Assembly (NCBI GenBank): GCA_030035585.1
Contig: CM057465.1
Coordinates: 32,630,001 to 32,694,000, forward strand
Origin: Dugong dugon
Taxonomy: Eukaryota > Chordata > Mammalia > Sirenia > Dugongidae
Direction: 5' to 3'
Length of the DNA: 64,000 nt
Shown here: positions 30,251 to 40,649 of the stretch, piece after piece
Numbering within the stretch: the first letter of the stretch is position 1
Layout of the letters: every line of letters begins with the position of its first letter
The notes under the pieces: model-generated
Told to the model about the DNA's origin: nothing
Databases searched by the model: none
Seen by the model: the letters and a program-made list of their open reading frames with translations, nothing else
Program-made: the position numbers and the translations under genes

Positions 30251-30679
30251 ATTATTACAAGAGTAATTAAAATACCCCTAACCAAAGCCCCATTTTTCTC
30301 AGCTTTTGGCTGAAATTATCAAGTCACTATAGAGATCTTGCTTAACCTGTTAACCCATTGCCATGGAGTTGATTCTGACTGACTCGTTGTTACGATTTGC
30401 TTAGTAGGGGAAAATCAATCAAAACATGGGGTCTGTCAAGAAACTTCCTTTTTAAAGGAATCCTTATAGTGAAAGATGTGAAGTGACTTACCTTTGACGT
30501 TTCTCTTCCCCCATTCTCTGCTAATTATATTTTGTTCTAGAATCTTGATAGAAGAAAAATGCTAGTGGAAAAATTTTCTCCCCTACTGCCCACACAACTC
30601 CCCTCCTTTTTCTCCTCATTGCCACATACGTGCTCCCCCCGCTCCTTTTTTTCCGAAAAGAGATGGCTACTCCAGTTGG
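30251..30679. other. no recognised gene
   Basis: Plain sequence. The piece 'gttaacccattgccatggag', followed by 'ttgattctgactgact' at 30350-30382, resembles a short antisense AfroSINE tail. Confidence 0.35.
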
Positions 30680-30885
30680 CAAGGAACCCTAGTAGAGCAA
30701 TGGTTAAGCACTCGGCTGCTAACAAAATGATCAGCAGTTCGAACCCACCAGTTGCTCAGCAAGAGAAAATACTTGGCAGTTTGCTCCCATAATGACTTCA
30801 GCCTCGGAAACCCTATGATACAGTTCTACTCTGTCCTATAGGGTCACTATGATTTGAAAGCAACTCATCAGCACAAAACAACATC
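30680..30885 (+). mobile_element. AfroSINE, long subtype, first of a pair
   Basis: 'ggaaccctagtagagcaatg', 'atgatcagcagttcgaaccc' with a B-box-like motif, 'gagaaaatacttggcagttt', 'tctactctgtcctatagggt' and 'gatttgaaagcaactcatca', ending 'gcacaaaacaaca'. Confidence 0.88.
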
Positions 30886-30892
30886 AGTTGAC

Positions 30893-31102
30893 AGGAGCCA
30901 TGGTGGCACCATAGTTAAGTGCTCAGCTACCAACCAAAAGGTTGGCAGTTTGAACCCACCCAGCAGCTCCACAGGAGAAAGACCTGGCAGTCTGCTCCTA
31001 TAAAGATTACAGCCTAGAAAACCCTATGAGGCAGTTCTACTCTGTTACATGGGGTTGCTGTGAGTCGAAATCGACTCAACAGCACCTAATAGCGATCACA
31101 AC
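30893..31102 (+). mobile_element. AfroSINE, long subtype, second of a pair
   Basis: 'ggagccatggtggcaccata', 'aggttggcagtttgaaccca', 'ggagaaagacctggcagtct', 'gttgctgtgagtcgaaatcg' and 'caacagcacctaatagcgat'. It is head-to-tail with the previous copy, only about 7 bp apart. Confidence 0.9.
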
Positions 31103-32399
31103 ACTTCATGTGCTTGGTGTCCTATGAGGGAACCCACACTTCTGAAACATTTCTATGAGGAATAAAACAGTAGTGACCTAATACTTGGTATAAAATGTAT
31201 TTCTTTATTTTCTTAGAAAAGCCAGCTTTTCTAAGGATTTGCCAGATGATTCATTTGTGTTTTCTCTTGAAGTCAATGATGAGTAGAATAACTTTTCGAA
31301 GTTCTGATTTGAAATGTTACTAAAAAAAGAGAGTTAAAATTTAATCTAGTATCATTTTACTTAAGTGTCATGTGGTTCTAAGAATATAAAATATGAAGTG
31401 CAGGATTCCATCAAGTTCAAAGGTCTTTAAAATTCTGTGGAAAGGACATTTATGCATTTTAAGAGCCAAGGAAGTACAATATCTAATTAAACAATGTAGG
31501 GATTAAAGACTCTCCTGAGTAGAAAATTAAAGATCCTGGCTATGAGCCCTCATCATTTGTAGTTATAGATTCATTGGCATAGCCACTGTAGATGATATTC
31601 CATGGGTTCCACCAGGGTACCAAAGAGAATTTCTTCTCATTATGCAAATTTAAGCTAACAGCAAAATTACATGAAAAGATATTTCTAACCAATTCAAGCC
31701 AAATTGGTTAGGTCCTTTTTTGTAGATGATAGTAGCAGTCAATTATTCACTCACAATCTTACCATCATGTCATTATGAAGGCAAGACCCAAATTCTACCA
31801 CACACGTAGATATATTTTAAACAAATATATCTTAATAAGCATGTGTAAAGGACTTATACCACCTGACTAAATGAAGGTTGATGAAGTCCCACCTCTGTCC
31901 CACTGCTGTCCTGACCTTACTACAACTTGAATAAAATATTCGTGTGAGTCAAATTCAACAATATTGTAGACTAGAACAGGATTCCATTATGCTTATGGTC
32001 AATATCAGGGAACCAAAATCCTTCAAACCAGTATCTGGACCCAAGAGCATTTAGAGATAAAGGTGAAGGGCTATTAAGATTCATATGTTCTTCACTGAAG
32101 GGTAGAGACCATCCCTAAAATGTTTTAACCAAACCACATATCTTAAATACCACTAATTTCACCAATGAGAGCATATTTTTATCAGGTATTATGCTAACAA
32201 GCCACTACTTTAAAATAAAAGTGTATTTCTATTATTCAATACATTAATTAGCCAAAATGTCTTGTGTTGATCAGAGATAAAGATAGTCCAAACGTTTGTA
32301 GAAGCTGTCTCTGGAATGTGACCTTTCTGATCAAACGTGAACTGACAGTACTTGGAGTGGGAATTCCTGATTAGAGCTACTGACCGTTTCTAGAATTTA
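31103..32399. other. 1.3 kb without a recognised feature
   Basis: AT-rich sequence. A perfect 10-bp inverted repeat CTAACCAATT / AATTGGTTAG lies at 31685-31711. No gene signal seen. Confidence 0.4.
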
Positions 32400-32612
32400 G
32401 CTTAAGTCACTGGGTGGTGACAACTGTTAACACGTTCAGCTGCTAACCAGAAGGTTGGAGGTACCGGTCCATCCAGAGGCCACTTAGAAGAAAGGCCTGG
32501 CAATCTCCTTCCCCAAAAAATCAGCCATTGAAAACCCTATGGAGCACAGTTCTACTCTGATGCCCATGAGATCACCATGAGTCAGAATGGACTCAACAGC
32601 AACTGGTTTAAC
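32400..32612 (+). mobile_element. AfroSINE, long subtype
   Basis: 'cagctgctaaccagaaggtt', 'gaaaggcctggcaatctcct', 'aatcagccattgaaaaccct', 'tatggagcacagttctactc', 'agtcagaatggactcaacag'. Confidence 0.88.
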
Positions 32613-33214
32613 ACACACATAAACACACAAACATATATCTCAAATGGGGTGAGGGGCATGATGTGATAGTTTCTTTATTAGTGGTAAGTATATTTCAATT
32701 AAAAATTAAGTATAAATTGTTTGTATATCAAAACAAAATTATTGTGTGTGTGAAGAAATTATTTGCAATTTTATTTTGTTTTGTAATGTTTAGTAGAATT
32801 TATCATATTAGATTAATAGCTCAGCCTGTTTATTCTAATTTAAAGTATATGTTTGAATCAGTGATTTAGACTTGTGAATTTAAGTTGAAATTGTACTAAA
32901 TTTATATACAGTATTAAGTTTTACCATAGTTATAAATGTACTTTTTAGGTTTATAAGAAGTACTTGGATATATGGAAAGCTTTGTCAACCAGATATTCAA
33001 ATTCTTTTCAAAGGATTAAAATCTAGTAAACGTATAAATGTAGTTTAAATTTCTAAAGGTGTATGGATGACTAAATATTTAAGTGGGACCAAGTATTATT
33101 CAAAGATCCCTTTATAGTTTAAGTGTTAAAATTCACTGGACTTATAAAATATAATAAAATTTTTTAATTGAATTTAAAAGCCAACAGAGTGAGTTATTTG
33201 CTAAATAGTCAGTG
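32613..33214. other. AT-rich, no recognised feature
   Basis: Very AT-rich sequence with no gene signal. Confidence 0.4.
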
Positions 33215-33358
33215 TTTTACGGCTGGAACAGGATCATAGAAGTCATCTGATCCAATCTAAACCGAGACCCAGGAAGACTGACCTGTCCAACATAGCCAGT
33301 AAACCAGTAGCAGAGCCTGGATTCAATTCAGGTCCCATGACTCCCAACCCACATTCTT
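33215..33358 (-). mobile_element. MIR, antisense
   Basis: 'tcatagaagtcatctgatcc', 'agtagcagagcctggattca' and 'caggtcccatgactcccaac' follow the reverse strand of MIR. Confidence 0.55.
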
Positions 33359-33935
33359 TTCAATATCAACTAATATTTATTGAGTGCTTACTATCCACCA
33401 TGCACCTTCTTCTACATTCTAAGGATGCAGCAGTGAAGAAGACAAAGTCCTTAATCTCTTGGAGGATGAGATGAACGATAAAAACATAACAGAGAAAATG
33501 TCAGTTTGTGATCAATGCTCTAAAGGAAAGAAAACAAGGAGTCATGAAGGACAGTGTGTATCGGGCAGGTGGATGGGGGTTGAGATGTGATACCTTTATT
33601 TAGGTCAGCCAGAAGGAAAGTCATCTTCACAGTGTTGATGTTTAAACCTAGTCCTGAGTGATGAGAGAAGGCTCCCAGTGCCAGGCAAATTGCTGTGGGA
33701 AGACCATTTCAATAGTACAAAATATGGCAAGTACAAAGGCCCTGAGGCAAAGAAGGGCTTGGAAGGTGGGGAGAATGAACACTGAAACTTGAAGGAGATG
33801 CAGAGTCATTTGGATTTTATTCTAAATACAATATGGGGCTATTGGAAGATGATGAGCCAGGAGTGACACAATCAGATTTAAGTTTTTAAAGGATCACTCC
33901 AGCTACTATGTGGAGAATGTTCTCTGGAGGGAGGA
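33359..33935 (-). mobile_element. L2 LINE, antisense, about 0.58 kb
   Basis: 'aatatttattgagtgcttac', 'ggatgcagcagtgaagaaga', 'caaaggccctgaggcaaaga', 'tggattttattctaaataca' and 'aaaggatcactccagctact' appear in the order of the L2 3' region on the reverse strand. The longest L2 remnant in the window. Confidence 0.65.
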
Positions 33936-33954
33936 GGGAGAGGTGAGAGGAGAG

Positions 33955-34125
33955 TGTGATCTTGAGTAAGTTATTTGACTTCTTTGAAGCATGAACATAT
34001 TGTCTACAAAATGAACAGAGTTTGTGAATTTGTTTTAAATGGTTAAAATACCTAGCACAGTGCCTGATTGTGCTTATACTAGGTATTTAAAAAGGGTAGT
34101 CATTATTCTTAGCTTGTTCTCCACG
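33955..34125 (+). mobile_element. MIR 3' half
   Basis: 'gtgatcttgagtaagttatt' and 'gacttctttgaagcatgaac', then 'tacctagcacagtgcctgat'. Confidence 0.5.
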
Positions 34126-34218
34126 ACCTCTTTCACTTTCCTGATGAAAGACTACACCAGGTGAACTTCAACACTTTGGCTTAGAAGTGGGTATATAATG
34201 CAAAGAAGCATTTTACGG

Positions 34219-34305
34219 AGGATCTCAATAATACTATAAATATCTTCTGCTACATCCACAGAAGGATCTCAGTAATACTATAAATATCTTCGCTACATCC
34301 ACAAA
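34219..34305. repeat. 44-bp tandem duplication
   Basis: Units start at 34219 and 34263 (each begins 'aggatctca', then 'taatactataaatatctt'). They differ by one substitution and one missing base in the second unit. Confidence 0.95.
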
Positions 34306-35205
34306 TACTTAAGGTAGATGGGCACCTATCACAGGCTGGCCTGAAACTGAGACTTTAAAGTTGGTCTCCTGAGGACCTGTAAAATTACCTTTCTGAGTAT
34401 TGCAGCCCCTAATGTTAAACATCTTATTAATTAAAACTTTCATCCTGAGAGAAACAATCTAGAATAAGGCAAAGCCTGAGTGGTTCACATGCTGGAATTA
34501 TCCAGTACATAAAATAAGAGCCTCAAGGCCAAGGACTATTTAACCAAGCTTAGCAGAGATATTTTCAGACTATCATGCAAATCAAAGCCACTAGATTAAA
34601 TATATTCTGGGCATAGTATTCAGATGGATCACTTCAGCCAGTTCAGACCTCTTTTCTCTGCTGAATACCTATAATTTGTTATATGTACTTAAATGTTTCC
34701 TTTTTGGCATCTTTAACTCTACTATTAATGGGAGAATAAATCGTACAATAATTTGTTGACTCTGTCCACAAATATCACCACCTTTTATTTTCAAGGTCTT
34801 TATCAGACTCTGGCCTTTTGGAGTTTTATCTTTGTTACCTCAAAGGTCAAGTGCCTTCATTTCATACCTACACTAACAACCCTGCCAAGAGACTAGTTAA
34901 TCTCTAGTTCTATGTCCGTTAGTCTTTCCTTTTTCCCCATCACACAGCTAAACATTCACTTAGAAAATTCACACATCTTTGATTTTTCAAAAATCTTGAA
35001 AACAGGATTACTAAGTAATCTCAAACACCACCCAAGCATATATGATGTACTGGGACTGCACTGGCGTTCCTTCCAGTTCAACACCATAGTGCAAACTCAG
35101 CAGTAAGAAACTAGCAGAGAGCAATGACGTGTCACACAGTTCATCAACACGTGGAGTCTAACATCTTGTGGTGTGCATCAAATTAGTCAGTGTGTACTGA
35201 TAATT
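34306..35205. other. no recognised feature
   Basis: About 0.9 kb of plain sequence. Confidence 0.4.
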
Positions 35206-35412
35206 GAGCTCCCTGGATAGTACAAACAGTCTGAGGTCAATTTCTAACCTATAGGTTGTGGAGTCAAACCCGTCCAGCAGCCCCCTGGAAGAAAGGCCTG
35301 CTGATCTGCTTCTGTAAAAGTCACAGACAAGAAAACCCTATGGAACAGTTCAACTCTGTAACACATGGGGTCACCATGATTTGGAACCAGCTCAATGGCA
35401 TCAGTTTTGATT
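35206..35412 (+). mobile_element. AfroSINE, long subtype, diverged
   Basis: 'ctggaagaaaggcctgctga', 'gaaaaccctatggaacagtt', 'gtaacacatggggtcaccat' and 'ggaaccagctcaatggcatc'. The head is strongly changed. Confidence 0.82.
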
Positions 35413-35524
35413 TGGTATACTGATAATTACCTTTCAAGGTGTTTTTTTGTCAAGTTCCCTCAAAAACATACTTACACAGAGATTCCATCGTTCTGGTGGT
35501 TCTTACATATACTCTGTGCTGTTT

Positions 35525-35765
35525 TGCAAAAAAATAACAACTGATATTTACATGATGCTGATCATATATGCTGGGTCCTAGTCTAAGAGTCTTACATATA
35601 TTAATTCATTTAATACCCATAACAATCCTATAAGTACTCTTATTATGCCCATTTTAGAGATGGGAAATTGAGAAACAGAGGTTACATAATTTGCACACTG
35701 TCATCAATTATGAAGTGTTACCCACTCAGTCTGGCTCTGTAAATTAAGCCGTTTGCCCCTACATG
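35525..35765 (-). mobile_element. MIR, antisense, nearly complete
   Basis: 'ttaattcatttaatacccat', 'aacaatcctataagtactct', 'cccattttagagatgggaaa' and 'gaaacagaggttacataatt' follow the reverse MIR consensus. Confidence 0.72.
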
Positions 35766-35767
35766 AG

Positions 35768-36000
35768 GGTTTCCGAACCGTGGAATTACTGACATTTTGG
35801 ACTGGATAAATTTTGATTATGAGGGGACTGCCATGTACATTGTAGGGTGTTTAGCAGCATTCCTGGCCTCTACCCACTAGATGCCAGAAGCACCCATCCC
35901 CCACCCCAAGTTATGACAACCAAAAATGTATCCAGACACTTCCAAATGTCGCCTGGGGGGCAAAATCACCACCACCACCACCTGTTGAGAATCACTGCCC
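35768..36000 (-). mobile_element. hAT-type MITE
   Basis: Left end 'gggtttccgaaccgtggaat' and right end 'cctgttgagaatcactg' form a diverged inverted pair. Inside are 'tgtagggtgtttagcagcat', 'cctctacccactagatgcca' and 'cttccaaatgtcgcctgggg', all typical of a common Charlie-type MITE. Confidence 0.65.
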
Positions 36001-36204
36001 TATACTATACTGTTACTGCATAAAAAAGGCAAAAGATAACTATGTTTACACTTGTAAAGGAACAGTTAGGAGGCTTGTCTGTGAAATTCAAGAATTAATA
36101 TCATTAACCAAATGGCTCCTCACCCAGTCTTAGTTAATATTGACCCTAATTCAACTGTGCTTTCCTTGTACCTTCTTTCCTTTTACCAAGTTGAAAAATT
36201 GCTC

Positions 36205-36355
36205 ACCTAAGTGGTTAAGAGCTCAGCTGCTAACCAAAATGTCAGCAGTTCGAATCCACCAGCCACTCCTCGGAAACCCTATGGGGCAGATCTATTCTGT
36301 CCTATAGGGTCACTATGAGTCGGAATCGACTTGATGGCAACGAATTTAGTTTTTT
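36205..36355 (+). mobile_element. AfroSINE, short subtype
   Basis: 'cacctaagtggttaagagct', 'tgtcagcagttcgaatccac' (intact B-box-like GTTCGAATCC), 'tctgtcctatagggtcacta', 'gagtcggaatcgacttgatg'. The first few head bases are altered. Confidence 0.93.
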
Positions 36356-37257
36356 TCTGGGGAAGGCCCACAGCCTGCTTTGCTGGTGAGTTCATGCTTT
36401 CCTTCAAGTCTGTGACTGAGGCATTTAAAGAGGTGTGCAGCTTTCTAGAAAGTAATAGAGGCTGATCTCAAAAAAATGCAACAGGGTACCTCAAGATGTT
36501 TTCCAAGATCCTTTCATGACCTTGAAGGTGGGAGGAGAGGCAAGCACAAACAGAAATGTATTCCCTTTCAGGGAGGAAAGTTATTCTCCTCTTTGGGCCC
36601 ACAGCAGGATTTTGTTGCCTTGTTCCCTAAATAGTGAGTTGAAAAGTTGTGTGGTGACCAGACTTTAAAGGTTTATGTGCTTACATGGTACAACTCAGGC
36701 TCTCCCTGGTTATTGTCCACCGGAATATATTGAGAACTTTCTGGGTTTTCGTAGCTCCTTAATATTTTCTGGGTCTAAAGAGATTGAGTTGAAAATAGGT
36801 GGAGGTAAGGAAAACCTTTTCACAGCTTTTCAAATGCCTATACGCAAGAAGATGGCTTTGGTATTGCTGGAAACTGCTGCCTGAGTGAACATGCTGGCCA
36901 ATATCTGGTGAATAGCTTGGAGACTGCATCTGATCAATAAACAATGGTGGAGTTGTTTTCATGGAGTGTGCTTTTCCATGGACTCAACCCAAGCAAATCA
37001 CACTGTACATAAACCACCAGCTAGTGTGATATCTTTAAGAAATCAGACTACGCTCAGTTGGAATAAAAACATCCTATCGTGTGTCACTGAGCTTTTGGAA
37101 GCTCTTACACTGTAAGACTTTTTACCTTGAGGTAATGATTTTGTTCAGTATGGATGCAATATGCATTTATTGAGTGTCTGTCATGTGCTTGGAACTATGT
37201 TTCTTGTTCTTATCCCACCCACAGGTTTTCTGGCAGCTGCTATAGTGAAATGTTTAC
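36356..37257. other. no recognised feature
   Basis: About 0.9 kb. A 69-codon open stretch at 36675-36884 has no domain and no splice or promoter support. Confidence 0.35.
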
Positions 37258-37400
37258 TCAGGTAGAAATCAAGAGACCTTGGGTTCCATTGTTCATTCTG
37301 CTAACAAGACAGCAAGTTACAACTTTGAATAAGCACCTTAACCTCTCTGAGAATCAGATTCCTCATCTATAAAACAAGGAGGTTGAATTTTAAATAAACT
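37258..37400 (+). mobile_element. MIR fragment
   Basis: 'agagaccttgggttccattg', 'aagcaccttaacctctctga' and 'gattcctcatctataaaaca'. Confidence 0.55.
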
Positions 37401-37598
37401 GTAAGTTCTCCTAAAACTAAATAACTTCTCCTACAACAATGCTATTTGAAAAAATTTTTTTAGTTAAAATTTGTTTAGCTTTTATTATGTGTCATGATCT
37501 GTTCTGAGCACTTTACATGTATTATTACATTTATTCTTCACAACAGCTGTGATGGCTAAGGTTGTGGGTCAACTTGGCTGGGCCATGATTCTCAGTGG

Positions 37599-37670
37599 TT
37601 TGGCAGTTATGTAATGATGTAGTTTGGCAGTTATGTAATAATTGAATTTGGCAGTTATGTAATGATGTAG
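37599..37670 (+). repeat. three 24-bp tandem units inside the LTR
   Basis: Units start exactly 24 bp apart at 37599, 37623 and 37647, each beginning TTTGGCAGTTATGTAAT. The second has a diverged end. Confidence 0.95.
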
Positions 37671-38068
37671 TCATCCTCCATGATGTGATCTGATGTGATC
37701 AGCCAATCAGTTGTAAGGGGAGTTTCCTCCAAGGTGTGGCCTGTATCCAATATATATATGGACATTCTGGCAAAGCTCACTTACTTGCTCTGGATCCTGC
37801 ATCTAGCTCGTCATCATCTGACCTCTGGTTCTTGGAACTTGAGCCAGCTGCCTGCCTTATTGCCTGCTGATCTTAGGATTCATCAGCTTCCGAGCCTGTG
37901 AGCCAGCAGCCTGCCATCCGACCTGCCGATCTTGGGTTCTTCAGCCCCTGCAGCTACGTGAGTCAGGAGAAGCCTCCAGCCTGATGCCTGACCCATGAAC
38001 TCGGGACTTTCCAGCCTCTACAACTGTGTGATCCATTTCCTTGAGATAAAACTCTCTCTTTCTTTACA

Positions 38069-38074
<6 letters not shown>

Positions 38075-38107
<33 letters not shown>
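38075..38107. repeat. (TG)n microsatellite
   Basis: Uninterrupted TG run ending next to the AfroSINE. A second TG/TA-rich tract follows the SINE at 38284-38400. Confidence 0.95.
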
Positions 38108-38110
<3 letters not shown>

Positions 38111-38116
38111 GATATT

Positions 38117-38285
38117 TGGAAATCCTGGTGGCATAGTGGTTAAGAGCTATGGCTGCTAACCAAAAAGTCAGCAGTTCGAATCCACCAGGCACTCCTAGGA
38201 AATCCTGTGGGGCAGTTCTATTCTGTCCTGTAGGGTCGATATGAGTTGGAATTGACTCAATGGCAGGGGGTTTGTTTTTTTTTAA
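38117..38285 (+). mobile_element. AfroSINE inside the LTR
   Basis: 'aatcctggtggcatagtggt', 'cagcagttcgaatccaccag', 'tctgtcctgtagggtcgata', 'gagttggaattgactcaatg', then a T-run. It splits the microsatellite at the LTR end. Confidence 0.93.
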
Positions 38286-38530
38286 TATATATATTAAAAA
38301 TATATATATACATATATATAGATTATATGTATGTATATATAGAGATTATATATATATGTGTGTATATATGTGTGTGTGTGTGTGTGTGTGTATACATACA
38401 TGCACGTTTCACTAGTTTTGCTTCTCTAGAGAACCCAGCCTAAGACAATAACCATATAAAGTAGTTACTATTATCTCCATGTTGGAGATGAGGAATAATT
38501 CTACAATTTAGTTCAATGTTTCACCAAGAG

Positions 38531-38660
38531 GAAGTCTGCCACCCAGGTGGAGAGGGAGTCACACTAGACGGTGAACAGCACAAGAGCCAACTCATTGACT
38601 TCTGTCTGCACCTATGACAGATCCTGGCACATAATGGGCAATTAATAAATAGTGATGAAA
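38531..38660 (+). mobile_element. L2 3' end fragment
   Basis: 'gacagatcctggcacataat' and 'gggcaattaataaatagtga'. Weak but in the right order. Confidence 0.45.
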
Positions 38661-39949
38661 AAATAAAATTTAGCACAATTTTATAATTTAGTACATCAAT
38701 AACGATGGAAAACTACACTTTTCAAGCTTAGAACCCACTCAAAAGCCCATACTGAGTTTCAAAACAAGCGGGGATTTAGTTGTCACATGAGCTTTTGATG
38801 TGTCAAAATTATCCTTCACCTGCTTTTTAAAAATAAATGTATTCATAGGATGGAAGGATTTTAAAAATAAAATATTAACTGTGGCTTCTTTCTGGTAATT
38901 TTGGAATGTGTGGGAATTTTCATTTTCCAATCCTGGTTCATATAATCAGGGAGTATATTTGTGAGGGACTATATTTAACTGCAATCTTATTTTGAAAATT
39001 TTCATAGGAAAGTAAAAATTTTGGTAGCTATCTAGATATCATGCCTTTTTCAGATGAAACAGTGCTTTCAGATGATTTTGACAAACATCGAAAAGAACAA
39101 ATAAAAAGTGTTATAAATGAGGAAAAAATCAAGTCAGTATAATGTCTTATTTAAGTTCAAATGAAATATTACTCCATCCTTTTTATACACCTGAAATATA
39201 TCGTAAAAATAAAAAATAAAATTATCTATAAAAAAGGTCAAATGATGGCTTAAAATTCAATAGTTTGTTACTGTTGTTGTTAATTATCTCCTGTTATTTC
39301 CATTTTGGAGTAATAACAAGAAGAAAATGCTACAGGGTCTATGTCAAGGCCAAAATTAACCACTGCCAAATGAACATTAAAAAATAGTGGGAAGAGTAAT
39401 AGAATTGGTAATATTCAGACTTCATTTCTAACAGTACACCTCGAATTAACAAAAAAAGAAGAAGAGTGAGCAACACAAAGTGATTCTATATTACCAGGTG
39501 TTACAAATGTTATGTTCCATCAAAATAATGAAATAATGATCAAAAAGTTTTATGCAGACACACACTGGTACCTATGCATTACTTAAATATCATGTAGAGA
39601 AGAGTCCAATTCCTTCATAGCAAAGCTTCCATTCCCTTTAGTTTTGATGATAACTATGGATTCTATAATCCAAAGATAAAGATGTAAAAGAAACTGAGAT
39701 TCAAAGGTGAACAAGTTGGCCATTGAAAAAAACATTCTCTAGCTGCTGTACTCTTCTACAAATGTTTAAGCTTTATTTGGTTGACTCTCCAAAGATTCAA
39801 CACTTGATAGAACTTTATTCCATAACCAAAATTAAGCCTTACATGTTTGAAGAAACTCTAAACCAGTTTTTTCCACATAGAAAATATTCAATAAACGATT
39901 TGGTTTTAGTTTAAGGAAGTCTTAAAGATAGCTATTTTCTACTTGCCTG
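38661..39949. other. AT-rich region; L1M-like scrap near 38840
   Basis: A short piece around 38840-38935 resembles an L1M 3' UTR. The rest is AT-rich with no recognised repeat. A possible exon at 39008-39132 is listed separately. Confidence 0.35.
39008..39132 (+). other. exon-like open segment (candidate only)
   Basis: The bases 'gaaaattttcatag' precede a 125-bp stretch open in one frame (starts ESKNFGSYLDIMPFSDETVL and ends VINEEKIK), followed by 'gtcagtata', a weak donor. The acidic and charged composition is protein-like and the frame closes soon after the donor. I recognise no protein. In AT-rich DNA a 41-codon open run is not rare, and the acceptor has a poor pyrimidine tract. Confidence 0.2.
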
Positions 39950-40350
39950 TTTATTCAATTATCCACACCCTTGACAAACATTTACTGGCTACCTTCTACA
40001 TGTCAGACATTTTGCTAAGGGTTGTGGGAACAATAATGAACAAGGTACAGTCCCTAGCCTTGAATAATATATCCTTTTAATAAGGGCAGATCCAATTACT
40101 ATTCTTGGTGGTAAATACTTCAACCTGTGCAGGGCACCATACCCAGTCTCCAGAGATCCCAGAGGAAATGGCATCTATGCTGAAATCTGAAGGACCAGTA
40201 GAAGTAATCCAGGGGAAAATGGGGTAGTGGGAAGTGGGAGAGATCCAGTAGAAAACATATTTCAGATAGAGGAAATAAGATGGGCAGAGCCATAAGGTTA
40301 GAGAGAGCATGATGTATTATAGAAGCTATAAGCAATCTGTTATTATAGGG
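39950..40350 (-). mobile_element. L2 fragment, antisense
   Basis: 'tgacaaacatttactggcta', 'tctacatgtcagacattttg' and 'acaaggtacagtccctagcc', further on 'gaaatctgaaggaccagtag' and 'gatgggcagagccataaggt'. Reverse-strand L2 order. Confidence 0.55.
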
Positions 40351-40649
40351 CAAGGAGATTTTTGTTCCCATTGTTATATTCTATTTACAACCTCTTTTGA
40401 TGCTGACAGGATAGTTAAGAAAACATTCGTAAATTTGTACCATATTTGGACATTTTTTTTCCTAAGCTCTCAAATATGATGACAAACTCTTCTTTACCTT
40501 TCAACTGCCTTATATCATGTTCCCTTTCATCCAGTTAACCCTGATGTCTGGCTCCTTCACAATCTCCAGCTGCCTTCTGACTATGACCTTTTAAAATGTT
40601 AGTAGTAGTAATAGCATCAGAACTATCTAAGTTCAGGGGGGATAATGCA
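40351..40649. other. no recognised feature
   Basis: Plain sequence before the LTR-like repeat. Confidence 0.4.

Larger units (their letters stand above)
37547..38444 (+). mobile_element. ERVL/MLT2-like solo LTR
   Basis: Begins 'tgtgatggctaaggttgtgg' and 'gtcaacttggctgggccatg'. It carries repeated 'cctgcc..tgatctt' blocks and 'gtgtgatccatttccttgag', then 'ataaaactctctctttctt' (the poly(A) signal region), and ends 'ttgcttctctagagaaccca', then 'gcctaagaca'. This is the layout of ERVL-group (MLT2-type) LTRs. No internal viral genes are present, so it is a solo LTR. An AfroSINE and TG/TA microsatellites lie near its 3' end. Confidence 0.65.
37445..38530 (-). mobile_element. MIR, antisense, split by an LTR
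   Basis: Left part 'tgatctgttctgagcacttt' and 'acatgtattattacatttat'. Right part 'tataaagtagttactattat' and 'gttggagatgaggaataatt'. Together they form one reverse MIR, with the LTR at 37547-38444 in the middle. Confidence 0.65.

Noticed and set aside
36205..36300. tRNA-like segments with A and B boxes as tRNA genes
   Set aside because: They are heads of AfroSINEs. They continue into the SINE body and lack a full cloverleaf with an acceptor stem.
37599..37670. Regular 24-bp repeats as a CRISPR-like array
   Set aside because: The units are directly adjacent with no spacers, lie in an LTR, and the sequence is mammalian.
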